Source: Curtobacterium sp. MCPF17_052 (lineage in GTDB: Bacteria > Actinomycetota > Actinomycetes > Actinomycetales > Microbacteriaceae). From it: 64,000 nucleotides of DNA. The notes below the pieces were generated by a model. That model was not told where the DNA came from, did not search any database, and saw only the letters and a program-made list of their open reading frames with translations. The stretch spans positions 74,878 through 138,877 of the forward strand of contig NZ_QKSD01000011.1 in NCBI RefSeq assembly GCF_003234085.1, given 5' to 3'. Shown one piece after another: positions 50,868 to 60,371 of this stretch; position 1 is the stretch's first letter; each line of letters begins with the position of its first letter. Both the position numbers and the translations under genes were made by a program.

Positions 50868-52703
50868 ATGAGCACCGAGAACACCACCCCCGCCGAAGCC
50901 GTCGACGAGGAGCCCGTGATCACCTTCGCCGACCTCGGGCTCAGCGAACCCGTCCTCAAGGCCGTCAAGGACATCGGGTACGAGACCCCCTCCGCCATCC
51001 AGGCGGCCACCATCCCGATCCTGCTCGAGGGCCGCGACGTCGTCGGCCTCGCCCAGACCGGTACCGGCAAGACGGCCGCCTTCGCGCTGCCCGTCCTGTC
51101 CCGCATGGAGTCCGGCGCGAAGCTGCCGCAGGCGCTCGTGCTGTCCCCGACCCGTGAGCTCGCGCTCCAGGTCTGCGAGGCGTTCGAGCAGTACGCCTCC
51201 CACATGAAGAACGTGCACGTCCTCCCCGTCTACGGCGGTCAGGCGTACGGCGTCCAACTCTCCGCCCTCCGTCGCGGCGTCGACGTCGTCGTGGGCACGC
51301 CCGGTCGCATCATGGACCACATCGCGAAGGGCACGCTCGACCTGTCCGAGCTGAAGTACCTGGTGCTCGACGAGGCCGACGAGATGCTCAAGATGGGCTT
51401 CGCCGAGGACGTCGAGACGATCCTCGCCGAGACGCCGGACACCAAGCAGGTCGCGCTGTTCTCGGCCACGATGCCCGCGCAGATCCGACGCATCTCGAAG
51501 CAGTACCTGAACGACCCCGCCGAGATCACGGTGAAGGCCAAGACCACCACCTCGGCGAACACGACGCAGCGCTACCTCGTCGTGTCGTACCCGCAGAAGG
51601 TCGACGCACTCACCCGCATCCTCGAGGTCGAGGACTTCGAGGGCATGATCATCTTCGTCCGCACCAAGAGCGAGACCGAGACCCTGGCCGAGAAGCTCCG
51701 GGCCCGCGGGTACGCCGCCGCCGCCATCAGCGGTGACGTCGCTCAGGCCCAGCGCGAGCGGACCGTCAACCAGCTGAAGTCCGGCAAGCTCGACATCCTG
51801 GTCGCCACCGACGTCGCCGCCCGCGGCCTCGACGTCGACCGGATCACGCACGTGGTGAACTTCGACATCCCGATCGACACCGAGTCCTACGTGCACCGCA
51901 TCGGTCGCACCGGGCGTGCCGGCCGTTCGGGTGCCGCGATCAGCTTCGTGACCCCGCGCGAGCGTCGCCTGCTCACCGCGATCGAGAAGGCCACCCGTCA
52001 GCCGCTCACGCAGATGCAGCTGCCGAGCGTCGAGGACGTCAACTCCACGCGTCTGACCCGCTTCGACGACGCCATCACCGCGGCGCTCGAGCAGCAGACC
52101 CGCGTCAGCGCGTTCCGCGACATCATCGCCCACTACGTCGAACACCACGACGTGCCGGAGTCCGACGTCGCCGCGGCGCTCGCCGTCGTCGCGCAGGGCG
52201 ACACCCCGCTGCTCCTCGACCCGGCCGACGACCGTGCCCGCCAGCAGATCGAGCGCGACGAGCGCCGCAGCCGTGACGACCGCCCCGCGCGGGACGGCGA
52301 CCGCGAGCGTGACGGTGGTGACCGTCGTCGTCGTTCGGTGCCGATGACCGCCTACCGCATCGAGGTCGGCCGTCGCCACCGCGTCGAGCCGCGCCAGATC
52401 GTCGGCGCACTCGCGAACGAGGGCGGGCTGCGTCGCGACGACTTCGGTGCGATCCAGATCCGCCCGGACTTCTCGGTCGTCGAGCTGCCGTCGGACATGG
52501 GCTCGGACGTCCTCGACCGTCTGCGCGACACCCGGATCAGCGGCAAGCTCATCGAGATCCAGCCGGACCGTCGTGGCAGCATCCGTCGCGACAGCGGCAC
52601 GCGTCGTGACGGCGCCCCCTACGGCGACCGGGGCTCGCGAGACGACCGCGGCGGCTACGGCGACACCCGCAAGCCGCGGCAGACCCGCGACGACCGCGAC
52701 TGA
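50868..52703 (+). CDS. deaD: DEAD/DEAH-box RNA helicase (DeaD/CsdA-like)
   Basis: 611 aa. Q motif ITFADLGLSEPVLKAVKDIG, Walker A AQTGTGKTAAFALP, PTRELALQ, DEAD as VLDEADEMLKMGF, SAT, then RGLDVDRITHVVN and HRIGRTGRAGRSG. The C-terminal 170 residues hold a DbpA/CsdA-type RNA-binding domain (TAYRIEVGRRHRVEPRQIVG) and a basic Arg/Asp-rich tail. It acts in ribosome assembly and mRNA turnover, often in cold conditions. Confidence 0.96.
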   Translation: MSTENTTPAEAVDEEPVITFADLGLSEPVLKAVKDIGYETPSAIQAATIPILLEGRDVVGLAQTGTGKTAAFALPVLSRMESGAKLPQALVLSPTRELALQVCEAFEQYASHMKNVHVLPVYGGQAYGVQLSALRRGVDVVVGTPGRIMDHIAKGTLDLSELKYLVLDEADEMLKMGFAEDVETILAETPDTKQVALFSATMPAQIRRISKQYLNDPAEITVKAKTTTSANTTQRYLVVSYPQKVDALTRILEVEDFEGMIIFVRTKSETETLAEKLRARGYAAAAISGDVAQAQRERTVNQLKSGKLDILVATDVAARGLDVDRITHVVNFDIPIDTESYVHRIGRTGRAGRSGAAISFVTPRERRLLTAIEKATRQPLTQMQLPSVEDVNSTRLTRFDDAITAALEQQTRVSAFRDIIAHYVEHHDVPESDVAAALAVVAQGDTPLLLDPADDRARQQIERDERRSRDDRPARDGDRERDGGDRRRRSVPMTAYRIEVGRRHRVEPRQIVGALANEGGLRRDDFGAIQIRPDFSVVELPSDMGSDVLDRLRDTRISGKLIEIQPDRRGSIRRDSGTRRDGAPYGDRGSRDDRGGYGDTRKPRQTRDDRD

Positions 52704-52734
52704 GACGGTCGCGCGCTGATGCGCGCATCCGCCT

Positions 52735-52774
52735 GACGGGAGGCCCGACACCAGCTGGTGGCGGGCCTCCCGTC
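52735..52774 (+). terminator. perfect GACGGGAGGCCCG hairpin
   Basis: The arms GACGGGAGGCCCG (52735-52747) and CGGGCCTCCCGTC (52762-52774) close a loop that contains a smaller CACCAGCTGGTG stem. 32 bp after the helicase stop. Confidence 0.85.
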
Positions 52775-52890
52775 ATGTCTGTGGAGAACCTGGTCCGTCG
52801 GCTCTGCGAGCCGGTATGGTGGACGACGTCAGAGCCTCCGGGGGATCTTCTGCGCGGGGGTGCAGGTACGAAGAGAATGAGGGGTTCACC

Positions 52891-53172
52891 ATGTCGCGTG
52901 TGCTTTCGACCGAACAGGCGAAGACCGCCATCCGTCAGATCCAGTCCATCGTGAACGGTGGGTTCACGGACCAGATCTCGCAGCTCGACGCCCAGGGGCG
53001 CATCCTGTCCGACTCGAACGTGTGGGACGGCCCGCTGGCGTCGAACTTCCGTGGGTCGACCTGGCCCGAGACGAAGGCTGCGCTGGACAAGGCGAAGACC
53101 GAACTCGAGCAGCTCCGCACGCAGCTCGACAAGATCTCGCAGGACATCTTCACCGCGGGTGGCGGCGCGTAA
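52891..53172 (+). CDS. WXG100-like (ESAT-6 family) secretion partner
   Basis: 93 aa, no signal peptide. It is a helical hairpin with WDG in the turn (SNVWDGPLASNFRGSTWPET) and an Ala/Gly-rich end, the layout of WXG100 proteins. A GAGGGG box precedes the ATG. It is immediately upstream of the giant RHS protein and could be a co-secreted partner for an ESX/T7SS route. No ESX apparatus genes are in the window. Confidence 0.8.
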   Translation: MSRVLSTEQAKTAIRQIQSIVNGGFTDQISQLDAQGRILSDSNVWDGPLASNFRGSTWPETKAALDKAKTELEQLRTQLDKISQDIFTAGGGA

Positions 53173-53234
53173 GCAGCTGCTCGGACAGCGCCCGGGCCGT
53201 CGACCAGTTCGACGGGCCGGGCTGCTGTCGTCTG

Positions 53235-53310
53235 CAGGGGTCGTGTCACGTGCACGACCAGCACCACCACGACCAGCACCACCAGCACGATCAGCACGAT
53301 CAGGACGACG
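53235..53310. repeat. CACCACGACCAG-like short tandem repeats
   Basis: Imperfect repeats such as GACCAGCACCACCACGACCAG fill the gap before the RHS gene. They may be a remnant of a coding linker or hold no function. Confidence 0.5.
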
Positions 53311-53325
53311 ACCGGGGGACGGCAC

Positions 53326-56300
53326 ATGAGCGACTTGCACGGGGCAGCACCACTCGAGTTCGACAACGCGACGGCCGACGCGCTCATCGCGGAGCTGACG
53401 TCCACCGCCGATGCGATCGAGGGTCAGTCCGCCAGCCGCTCGTCGTACGTCACCACCGCGGCGACGGACTTCCGGGGACACTTCGCCGACCTCTTCGGTC
53501 AGAACGCCACGACCGCCGCGACCGACGCCACCCGGCTCACCGGGACCCTCCGCGACGTCGCGGGCTGGGTCCGGATCCTGAAGACCGCGGCGGAGCAGGA
53601 GAACGCCCGACGCAAGCGTGCTCGCGACTGGCAGAAGGAACACGACGAACGCAACCTGCTCGAGGTCGGCCACGACTGGCTGTTCGGTGAGGACAAGCCG
53701 CCGTCGGAGGCCCCGGAGCCCGAGCCGGTGTTCCAGGCGAGCACCCCACCCGCCGGCACGCGTCAGACGCCCACTCCGGGTTCCGGTGGCGGCGGGAGCG
53801 GCGGGACGTCCTCCGCCCGGCCGGCCGACCTCCGCTCCTTCGCCACGGGGTCGTCCGACCTCAACGGGCAGCTGACGGGCCGCGGTTCGGCGCTCCGTGG
53901 CAAACTCGACGACTTCGCCAGCCGCTGCAAGTGGGGGTCGATCAGCGCGCACGGGGTCGCCACCGCGATCGACGGCTGGTTGACCGCCAACGACGCCGAC
54001 GTGACGTGGGCGAACACCGTCGCGGCGGCGTTCGAGGCAGCGGGCGGCAGCGGTTCGGTGTCGACGGTGTCCGACGTCGCCCTCGCGGCCGCGCTGCAGG
54101 GGGCCGGGGTCTCCGCCGAGCGGTCCGGCCTGACGATCGAACCCCCGCAGGCCTTCGGTGCGCCGCCCACGACGGGCTACTCCCTGGACCCGGTCAACAC
54201 CGCGACCGGCAACTTCCTCGAGTCGGAACTCGACCTCGGCTTCACCGGGGCGTCCGAGCAGCTCCGGCTCACCCGCATGTACAACTCGCTCGACGACCGC
54301 GTCGGGGTGTTCGGCCGCGGATGGGCCTCCGTCCTCGAGACCGGTCTGGCCGTCGACGACGAGGGTGCGACCCTGACCCAGGCCGACGGCCGGGTGCTCC
54401 GGTTCCCGCGGGACGGCGAGGGCTGGCACCGCGCCGTCGGTGAGTACGTCCGACTCACGCACGAAGGCGATCAGCTCGTCGTCCGCGACTCCGACGGTGG
54501 ATGGTGGGCGTTCTCCCCGTCCGGCACCTGGCTCGCCGCCGGCACCGGTCCTGGTACGACGGTCCGGGTCGAGCGGAGCGCCGACGGCACCGTCTCCCGT
54601 CTCGCGAACGAGCGCGGACGCTGGATCGACGTCGAGTCGCTGGACGGTCGGATCGTCGTGGCCCGCGGCTCGGACGGCCGCCGGGTCGAGTACCAGTACG
54701 ACGACGCCGGACAGCTCACGCACGTGCACGCCCCGACGGGCACCCGCACCTACGAGTGGGACGACGACGGCCTGGTCGTCGCGGTCGTCGACGAACACGG
54801 CGTGGTGGAGGCCCGCAACACCTACGACGACCGCCGCCGCGTCGTCGAGCAGGTCACCCCGCACGGCCGCACCGTGCGCTTCGCCTACCTGCCCGGACGC
54901 GTCACCGTGGTCTCCGACCCGGACGGCTCCCGGTCGAACACGTGGATCGCGGACGCGAAGGGCCGACTCGTGGGGGTCGTGGACACCGACGACGCCCGCC
55001 AGTCGATGCACTACGACGCACGCGGTCGCCTGGTCTCGGTCACGGACCGCGACGGCTCGGTCACCGTCCACGCCATCGACGACCGCGGCCGCCGGACCCG
55101 GACGGTCACGCCGTCGGGTGCGGACATCACCTACGGGTACGACGACCAGGACCGCGTGACCACCGTCGTCACCGAGACCGGGTCCGTCGTGACCTACGAG
55201 TACACCGGTGACGACCGTGATCCGTCGGTCGTCGTCGACCCCGAGGGCGGGCGCAGCGAACTCACCTGGGAACGCGGACTGCTCCGGCGCGCGGTCGACC
55301 CCACGGGTGTCGCCGTCGAGCTCGAACACGACGAGCACGGCGAACTCGTTGCGACCCGGAACGCCCTCGGCGACGTCCTGCGCGTCGAGCGAGACGCCGC
55401 CGGACGACCGACCGCGGTGACCACCCCCTCCGGTGCCCGCACCGAGTACCGGTTCGACGCGGCCGGACGCCTGACCTCCCGTCGCGACGCCGACGGCGCC
55501 GAGTGGACCTTCGAACACGAGGGCTCCCGGATCGTCGCCGTGACCGACCCCACCGGTGCCCGCACGGCCTACGGGTACGGGGTGAACGGTGAAGCCGAGC
55601 GCACCACCGACCCGCTCGGACGCACCATCACCCGCACGTTCGACGACCTCGGCAACGTCGCCGCGCTCGAACTGCCCGACGGCGGTCGCTGGAGCTTCGT
55701 GCACGACCCGCTGTCCCGGCTGCGCGAGACCGTCGACCCGGACGGCAACGTCTGGCGACGCGACCACGACCGGAACGGTGCACTCACCGGGATCACCGAC
55801 CCCACGGGCGTCAGCGTGGAGGGCACCACCGACGTCGCCACGGGCATCGCGACGTTGCGGGACGCCTTCGGCACCACGACGGTCCGCCACGACGCGTACG
55901 GCCGACCGGTCGAGACCACCGGCGACGACGGCGGCGCTGAACTGGTCACCTACGACCGCTGCGGTCGGCCTGTCGAACTGGTCGACGGCGAGGGCGGTCT
56001 GACCCGACTCGAGCGCGACCTGGCCGGCCGGGTGACCGCCGTCGTCAGCCCCACCGGCGCCCGGACGACCTACGAGTACGACGCCTGCGGTCGACCGTCC
56101 GCCAGCACCGACCCGCTCGGTGGACGGACCGAGCTCGGGTACGACGCCGACGGGCGCATCGTCACCAGGACCCTGCCGACCGGTGACGTCGAACGCACCA
56201 CCTACGACGCCGTCGGACGGGTGACCACGCGGATCACCCCCGGCGCCGGCACGGCCCGCTACCGCTGGGACGGCGCCGGCCGACTGGTCGGCGTCCAGGA

Positions 56301-58758
56301 CGTCCGATCCGGGCAGCGCCGGTTCCGCTACGACGCCGCCGGGCAGCTCGTCGAGGCGGTCAACGGACTCGGAGGCGTGACCCGGTTCACACACGACCTC
56401 CGCGGTCGGGTGACGAGCGTCACCGACCCGCTCGGTGGCGTGACGACCTACCGGTACGACGGCGCCGACCGGGTCGTCGCCGTGACCGATCCGCTCGGCC
56501 GTGAGACCGCGGCCACGTACGACGCCGCCGGCCGCCAGACCGGGCAGACCGACCCCGACGGGCACACCACCACGTGGTCCTTCGACTCCTCGGGGCGACA
56601 GCACACCGTCGCGGTCGACGGCCGCACCGTGTCCGAGGTCCGCTTCGACCGTGCCGCCCGCACCGTCGTGGTCACCGACCACAGCGGTGGAGACGGCCGC
56701 GCCTTCGACCACGAACTCCAGCACGACGGCCGGGGACTGCTCGTCCGACGCAGCCGCGGTGACCGGTCCGTCACGTGGGAGTACGACGCCGACGGCAACC
56801 GCACGGCCCGCACCGAGCCCGACGGCACGCGCACCACCTACCGTCGCGACGCTGCCGGCCGGCTCGTCGGCGTGGAGCGGGTGGGCCTCCCGCTCGTCTC
56901 GTTCGTCCTCGACCCCGCCGGACGCCCCGTCCAGGCCGCGGTCGGCGACGTCGTGCACGCCTGGAGCTGGGAGAACGGCCGACTGGTCGCCCACACCACC
57001 ACGACCACCGACGGCGTCGACACCACCCGGATCGAGCACGACGCCGACGACCGCATCCGTGCCGTGGTGCAGGGCGGGGCGACGACGTCGTACGTGCACG
57101 ACGACGCCGGACAGCTCATCCGTGCCGAGCACGCCGACGGCATCGCCACCGCATGGGAGTACGACCCCGCCGGCCGCCTCGTCGCCGAGCGGCTGGCGGA
57201 CCGCCTGCTGCGCCACGAGCACGACGCCGCCGGCACGCTCCTCGCGAGCACCGACGATGCGACGGGCGAACGCGTCGAGTACGTCTCCGACGGGCTCGGT
57301 CGCCGCGTCCGTCGCACGGCCACCGACGGTACGACCACGGAGTACGCCTGGGATGACCTCGGCTACCTGGCCGCCGTCGTCGACCGCGACGCTGCGTACG
57401 CCGAGACCGGTGCGCACCGACTCCGCGTCGACGTCCTCGGCGAACCGCTCGAGGTCGACGGTGCCGAGACGTGGTGGGACAGCGCGTCCCCGACCCCGTC
57501 GCTGCTGTCGATCGGCGGCCTGCACGTCCTCGGCCTCCCGGGCGGCATCACCGCGCTCGGCAACGACTGGGCGCAGCCCACCTGGCGGGCTGCGCGCGCG
57601 ACCGACACGACGGACCCGTGGGGTGTGCTCAGCGCGGCCACGGGCCTCCAGGCCGCACCCGCGTTGCCGACCGGCGTCGACCTGACCGCCACCGGCGGAC
57701 TCGCCGTCGCGGGGCTGGAGTGGCTCGGCGCCCGCGTGTACGACCCGTCAGCCCGCGGGTTCCTGTCGGTCGACCCGCTGCAGCCCGTCATCGGTACCGC
57801 CTGGTCCGGCAACCCCTACGCCTACGCGGGGAACGACCCGCTGCACGCTGTCGACCCGCTCGGGCTCCGACCGGCGACGGACGCCGACCTGCAGGCGTAC
57901 AAGGACGAGCACGGCAGCCACTGGGAGTACGTCGTGGCCGGAGCTGCCGGTGGGTTAGGGGTGATCCTCGGTGTGGGACTGCTCATGACCGGCATCGGTG
58001 GCCCGGCCGGTATCGCCCTGATGGCCGCCTCTGGAGGGCTCGTGAGCGGTGCGCTGTCCACGGCTTCACAGAAGGCCCAGCACGGGTCGGTCGACTGGGG
58101 CAAGGTCGGTCTCGACACGGCGGTCGGTGCGGTCACCGGCGCGCTAGGCGGCGGTGCCGCGATGTTCGGCAAGGCAGCCATGGCCGCGGCACCGGCAGGT
58201 CGAGCAGCTGGAGCAGCTGCCGTCAACGCGGCCGTCAATGGTGGGGTCGGAGCCCTAGGAGGCGCAGGAACCTACCTCGCCGAGCACGGCGGCAAAGTGG
58301 AGAACTGGTGGGAGCTTGCCGGTGCCACGGTCGGCGGCGGGCTAGCCGCCGGCGCGAGCGGATTGGCGGGACCCGCTGGTGGAACGATCGCGGCGAGATT
58401 CGGACACGACGTGACGGGGCACGTTGCGAACGCCAGCGCTCTGGCCATCACTGGGGTGTCCTCGTCCGTCGGCGAAGCTGCCAAGGAGATCATCTCAGGC
58501 GACGACCTGAACCCGTCGAAGATAGCGACGAGTGGTGTCTCCGGGACAGCGCTCTCGGCTGCATTCGCCAAGTGGACGCCGAGCATGCACGGCGTCGACA
58601 CGCTCGCGCAAGTGCCGTTGTTCCACCCGGGGACGCTCAAGGGAGCGTTGAACCCGATGCGAACCAACACGCGTGCCCTGTGGGGGAGCGCAGGCCTGGG
58701 TGCGACTACCGGTGGTGGGTTCGACATGCTGAGCAATGCCCTGACGGGTGGAGATTGA
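53326..58758 (+). CDS. RHS/YD-repeat polymorphic toxin-like protein
   Basis: 1810 aa. Residues 1-110 are a helical ESX/LXG-type N-terminus, followed by a Gly/Ser linker (about 150-170), a second helical domain and a DUF6531-type block around DPVNTATGNFLESELDLGF (about 285-305). RHS/YD repeats fill about 430-1465 (many copies of the type GRPVETTGDDGG, YDAAGRQTGQT). The core ends with RGFLSVDPLQPVIGTAWSGN and DPLGL near 1509. The last ~295 residues are Gly/Ala-rich and hydrophobic, with no nuclease motif, unlike most RHS toxins. A membrane protein starts 5 nt after the stop. Confidence 0.9.
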   Translation: MSDLHGAAPLEFDNATADALIAELTSTADAIEGQSASRSSYVTTAATDFRGHFADLFGQNATTAATDATRLTGTLRDVAGWVRILKTAAEQENARRKRARDWQKEHDERNLLEVGHDWLFGEDKPPSEAPEPEPVFQASTPPAGTRQTPTPGSGGGGSGGTSSARPADLRSFATGSSDLNGQLTGRGSALRGKLDDFASRCKWGSISAHGVATAIDGWLTANDADVTWANTVAAAFEAAGGSGSVSTVSDVALAAALQGAGVSAERSGLTIEPPQAFGAPPTTGYSLDPVNTATGNFLESELDLGFTGASEQLRLTRMYNSLDDRVGVFGRGWASVLETGLAVDDEGATLTQADGRVLRFPRDGEGWHRAVGEYVRLTHEGDQLVVRDSDGGWWAFSPSGTWLAAGTGPGTTVRVERSADGTVSRLANERGRWIDVESLDGRIVVARGSDGRRVEYQYDDAGQLTHVHAPTGTRTYEWDDDGLVVAVVDEHGVVEARNTYDDRRRVVEQVTPHGRTVRFAYLPGRVTVVSDPDGSRSNTWIADAKGRLVGVVDTDDARQSMHYDARGRLVSVTDRDGSVTVHAIDDRGRRTRTVTPSGADITYGYDDQDRVTTVVTETGSVVTYEYTGDDRDPSVVVDPEGGRSELTWERGLLRRAVDPTGVAVELEHDEHGELVATRNALGDVLRVERDAAGRPTAVTTPSGARTEYRFDAAGRLTSRRDADGAEWTFEHEGSRIVAVTDPTGARTAYGYGVNGEAERTTDPLGRTITRTFDDLGNVAALELPDGGRWSFVHDPLSRLRETVDPDGNVWRRDHDRNGALTGITDPTGVSVEGTTDVATGIATLRDAFGTTTVRHDAYGRPVETTGDDGGAELVTYDRCGRPVELVDGEGGLTRLERDLAGRVTAVVSPTGARTTYEYDACGRPSASTDPLGGRTELGYDADGRIVTRTLPTGDVERTTYDAVGRVTTRITPGAGTARYRWDGAGRLVGVQDVRSGQRRFRYDAAGQLVEAVNGLGGVTRFTHDLRGRVTSVTDPLGGVTTYRYDGADRVVAVTDPLGRETAATYDAAGRQTGQTDPDGHTTTWSFDSSGRQHTVAVDGRTVSEVRFDRAARTVVVTDHSGGDGRAFDHELQHDGRGLLVRRSRGDRSVTWEYDADGNRTARTEPDGTRTTYRRDAAGRLVGVERVGLPLVSFVLDPAGRPVQAAVGDVVHAWSWENGRLVAHTTTTTDGVDTTRIEHDADDRIRAVVQGGATTSYVHDDAGQLIRAEHADGIATAWEYDPAGRLVAERLADRLLRHEHDAAGTLLASTDDATGERVEYVSDGLGRRVRRTATDGTTTEYAWDDLGYLAAVVDRDAAYAETGAHRLRVDVLGEPLEVDGAETWWDSASPTPSLLSIGGLHVLGLPGGITALGNDWAQPTWRAARATDTTDPWGVLSAATGLQAAPALPTGVDLTATGGLAVAGLEWLGARVYDPSARGFLSVDPLQPVIGTAWSGNPYAYAGNDPLHAVDPLGLRPATDADLQAYKDEHGSHWEYVVAGAAGGLGVILGVGLLMTGIGGPAGIALMAASGGLVSGALSTASQKAQHGSVDWGKVGLDTAVGAVTGALGGGAAMFGKAAMAAAPAGRAAGAAAVNAAVNGGVGALGGAGTYLAEHGGKVENWWELAGATVGGGLAAGASGLAGPAGGTIAARFGHDVTGHVANASALAITGVSSSVGEAAKEIISGDDLNPSKIATSGVSGTALSAAFAKWTPSMHGVDTLAQVPLFHPGTLKGALNPMRTNTRALWGSAGLGATTGGGFDMLSNALTGGD

Positions 58759-58763
58759 TCTTG

Positions 58764-59147
58764 ATGCCGGGCAGCAGAACTGCGAGGCGACCGTTGAAGG
58801 ACCACGCGCTGGTGTGGCGGGTCACGACGCTGGTGTTCGTCGTCATTGTGGCTACCTGGTTGACCGTTTGGATCGCTCAAGTCCCGGTGGCCAAAGCAGC
58901 GGCGGCAGGGGCGATCGGGTTGGCCTACGGGTTCTTGTTGGGCTTCCTCGAACCTCGTCAGGCTCTGATACGAGCGATCATCCCCTTCACGATCCCCGCT
59001 GGCTTCATCGTCTTGGTCGGAATCGGCGGTGTCTTCCGCGCATCATCGATGATGTGGCTCCTGACGGCGGCGGTTGCCGTCGAGTACGGCAGATCTGCAC
59101 GTGGCCGACTCCGCCGAACATCGAGCGATCCGAGCGGCGAAGCGTAG
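58764..59147 (+). CDS. four-helix membrane protein, candidate immunity protein
   Basis: 127 aa. Starts 5 nt after the RHS stop. Helices at about 20-42, 47-65, 71-88 and 95-110 and a basic C-terminus (GRSARGRLRRTSSDPSGEA). GC content is lower than in the RHS core. It matches the layout of the frameshifted membrane protein at 60000-60364. A membrane-located immunity protein would fit a membrane-active toxin. That role is inferred from position. Confidence 0.7.
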   Translation: MPGSRTARRPLKDHALVWRVTTLVFVVIVATWLTVWIAQVPVAKAAAAGAIGLAYGFLLGFLEPRQALIRAIIPFTIPAGFIVLVGIGGVFRASSMMWLLTAAVAVEYGRSARGRLRRTSSDPSGEA

Positions 59148-59150
59148 GTG

Positions 59151-59175
59151 TCGTGTCGTGTCGTGTCGTGTCGTG
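59151..59175. repeat. TCGTG pentanucleotide repeat, 5 copies
   Basis: TCGTG five times in a row directly after the stop of the immunity candidate. Such short tracts vary easily in number. Confidence 0.9.
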
Positions 59176-59276
59176 ACCGCGACGTGACAAAGTGTGGTAG
59201 CTGCAAGTACATCGGGCGATGAGCAAAGCGAGCGGTGTTCGGCAGTCAGCGCACCTTCATACGCTGCATGTCGCAG

Positions 59277-59702
59277 TCAGGCCGGAAGGGACTGTACCCA
59301 GCGGGTCAAACCGCGGAGTTCCTCATCGTGCAGGATGAGTGGGGGCGGCGTGTCCATAGCAGCCGGAAGCATCAGCAGAGTTTCGGCCGGCACCTGAGTC
59401 GTCCACTGCTCCGCTGCTGACGACGGACCAGCGGCCTCCGGCCAGCACAAGAACATCAGTGGTGAGCTCGACGATTCGGCGATTCCCTGCTGCTTCCGCA
59501 GGACACGATCGAGATCTGAGACCCGGAACTGCGCACTCAACTGAACAGTACGGACGACGACGGAACGAACCAAGCGTCGTCGTCGACCGACGGCGAGTGG
59601 TGCCCACTCAGCTCGGGCAGACGTGCCGAGCCATGGCGCAACTTCGGTCAGCGCCCACGCGGGCGGCTCTGGGCTCTTGATCTGCCGGAGACGATCGAAC
59701 AC
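59277..59702 (-). CDS. antisense-oriented ~140-aa protein, paralog A
   Basis: 141 aa from a GTG. The C-terminal half (SPLMFLCWPEAAG, then PAETLLMLPAAMDTPPPLIL and ending RWVQSLPA) aligns with the protein at 60372-60788 (PPIAFLMWPDDAA, ending EWVHTLPR). The N-terminal half is more diverged. No known domain. It stands in antisense behind the immunity candidate, as its paralog does behind the second one. Confidence 0.7.
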   Translation of the reverse strand: MFDRLRQIKSPEPPAWALTEVAPWLGTSARAEWAPLAVGRRRRLVRSVVVRTVQLSAQFRVSDLDRVLRKQQGIAESSSSPLMFLCWPEAAGPSSAAEQWTTQVPAETLLMLPAAMDTPPPLILHDEELRGLTRWVQSLPA

Positions 59703-59715
59703 CGCTTCAGCATAG

Positions 59716-60003
59716 GCGTCTGCCCCGGTTGATCGAACTGGTCTGGAGAGGGGAGACCGCTGTCGGCGGGATCAGCGGCGCCCCGGTTGCGGCGGGGATG
59801 GAGGTTCAGGCCGCGCCGTAGCGCGGGCCGCCACTGCCGCTTCAGCGTCACGTATGGCCAGCGCGGCAGCAGTCGCAGACAAGGCGCTGGCGCGGACAGC
59901 GACTCTCGGGCTCAACGTGTCGGCCAGCGTCGGTGGCGTCACGGGCATCGTCACCGACACCGCGCACCACACTCTCCAGAACAGTGGGTACTACCCGCAA
60001 TGA
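59716..60003 (+). pseudogene. orphan RHS C-terminal fragment
   Basis: The frame runs open from 59716 and an ATG occurs at 59854. The part from 59854 reads ARTATLGLNVSASVGGVTGI and ends HHTLQNSGYYPQ. The hydrophobic Gly/Ala/Ser pattern resembles the C-terminus of the RHS protein (for example NASALAITGVSSSVGEAAKE). It has no core or start of its own. The stop overlaps the ATG of the next gene (ATGA), as in a coupled toxin/immunity pair. Confidence 0.5.
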
Positions 60004-60364
60004 CGCAGACGAAGCGCTGGCGTGGACAGCGACAGCATCCGGTGAACGTGATCGCGGCGGCGTGCCTGCTGGTCGTGGGTATCGGTGTCCCAGTCGGTGT
60101 CGCGGGCGGGCACGCCGCTCTTCTCGCCCCCTACCTGGCGGTGGGTTTCGTCGCCGGACTCGTCGGGCAGGGAGTGTGTTCGCACTGCTCCGACCCGTGA
60201 CGGCGTCGTTGCTCCTCGTCGTGGGGATCTTCGGCGCGATGATCCTCTTCACCCGTGTCCTCGACGGGTGGGATGCGGCTCTGCTGCCGTGGATCACGTG
60301 CAGTTTTGCCGGGGCGGTCTTCGGCGCGCATCTGCGGTGGATGCTCGAACGTCGCCGCGTCTGA
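60000..60364 (+). pseudogene. second membrane immunity-like gene, frameshifted
   Basis: The first frame, from ATG 60000, codes 66 residues with two helices and stops at 60200. Another frame then continues with two more helices (for example LRPVTASLLLVVGIFGAMIL) and ends in LRWMLERRRV at 60364. Removing 2 nt from the GTGTGT tract at 60174-60179 restores one four-helix protein of about 120 residues with the same layout as the intact immunity candidate at 58764. Confidence 0.65.
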
Positions 60365-60371
60365 CCTGAGG

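Noticed and set aside
53235..53310. His/Asp/Gln-rich coding frame before the RHS gene
   Set aside because: The frame has no start signal and its composition simply follows the short DNA repeat.
52549..57525. Antisense open frame of over 1600 codons opposite the RHS gene
   Set aside because: The RHS frame has the motifs, start signal and length of a known family. The opposite frame is an artefact of GC-rich third positions and shows only low-complexity Val/Arg/Gly/Asp text.
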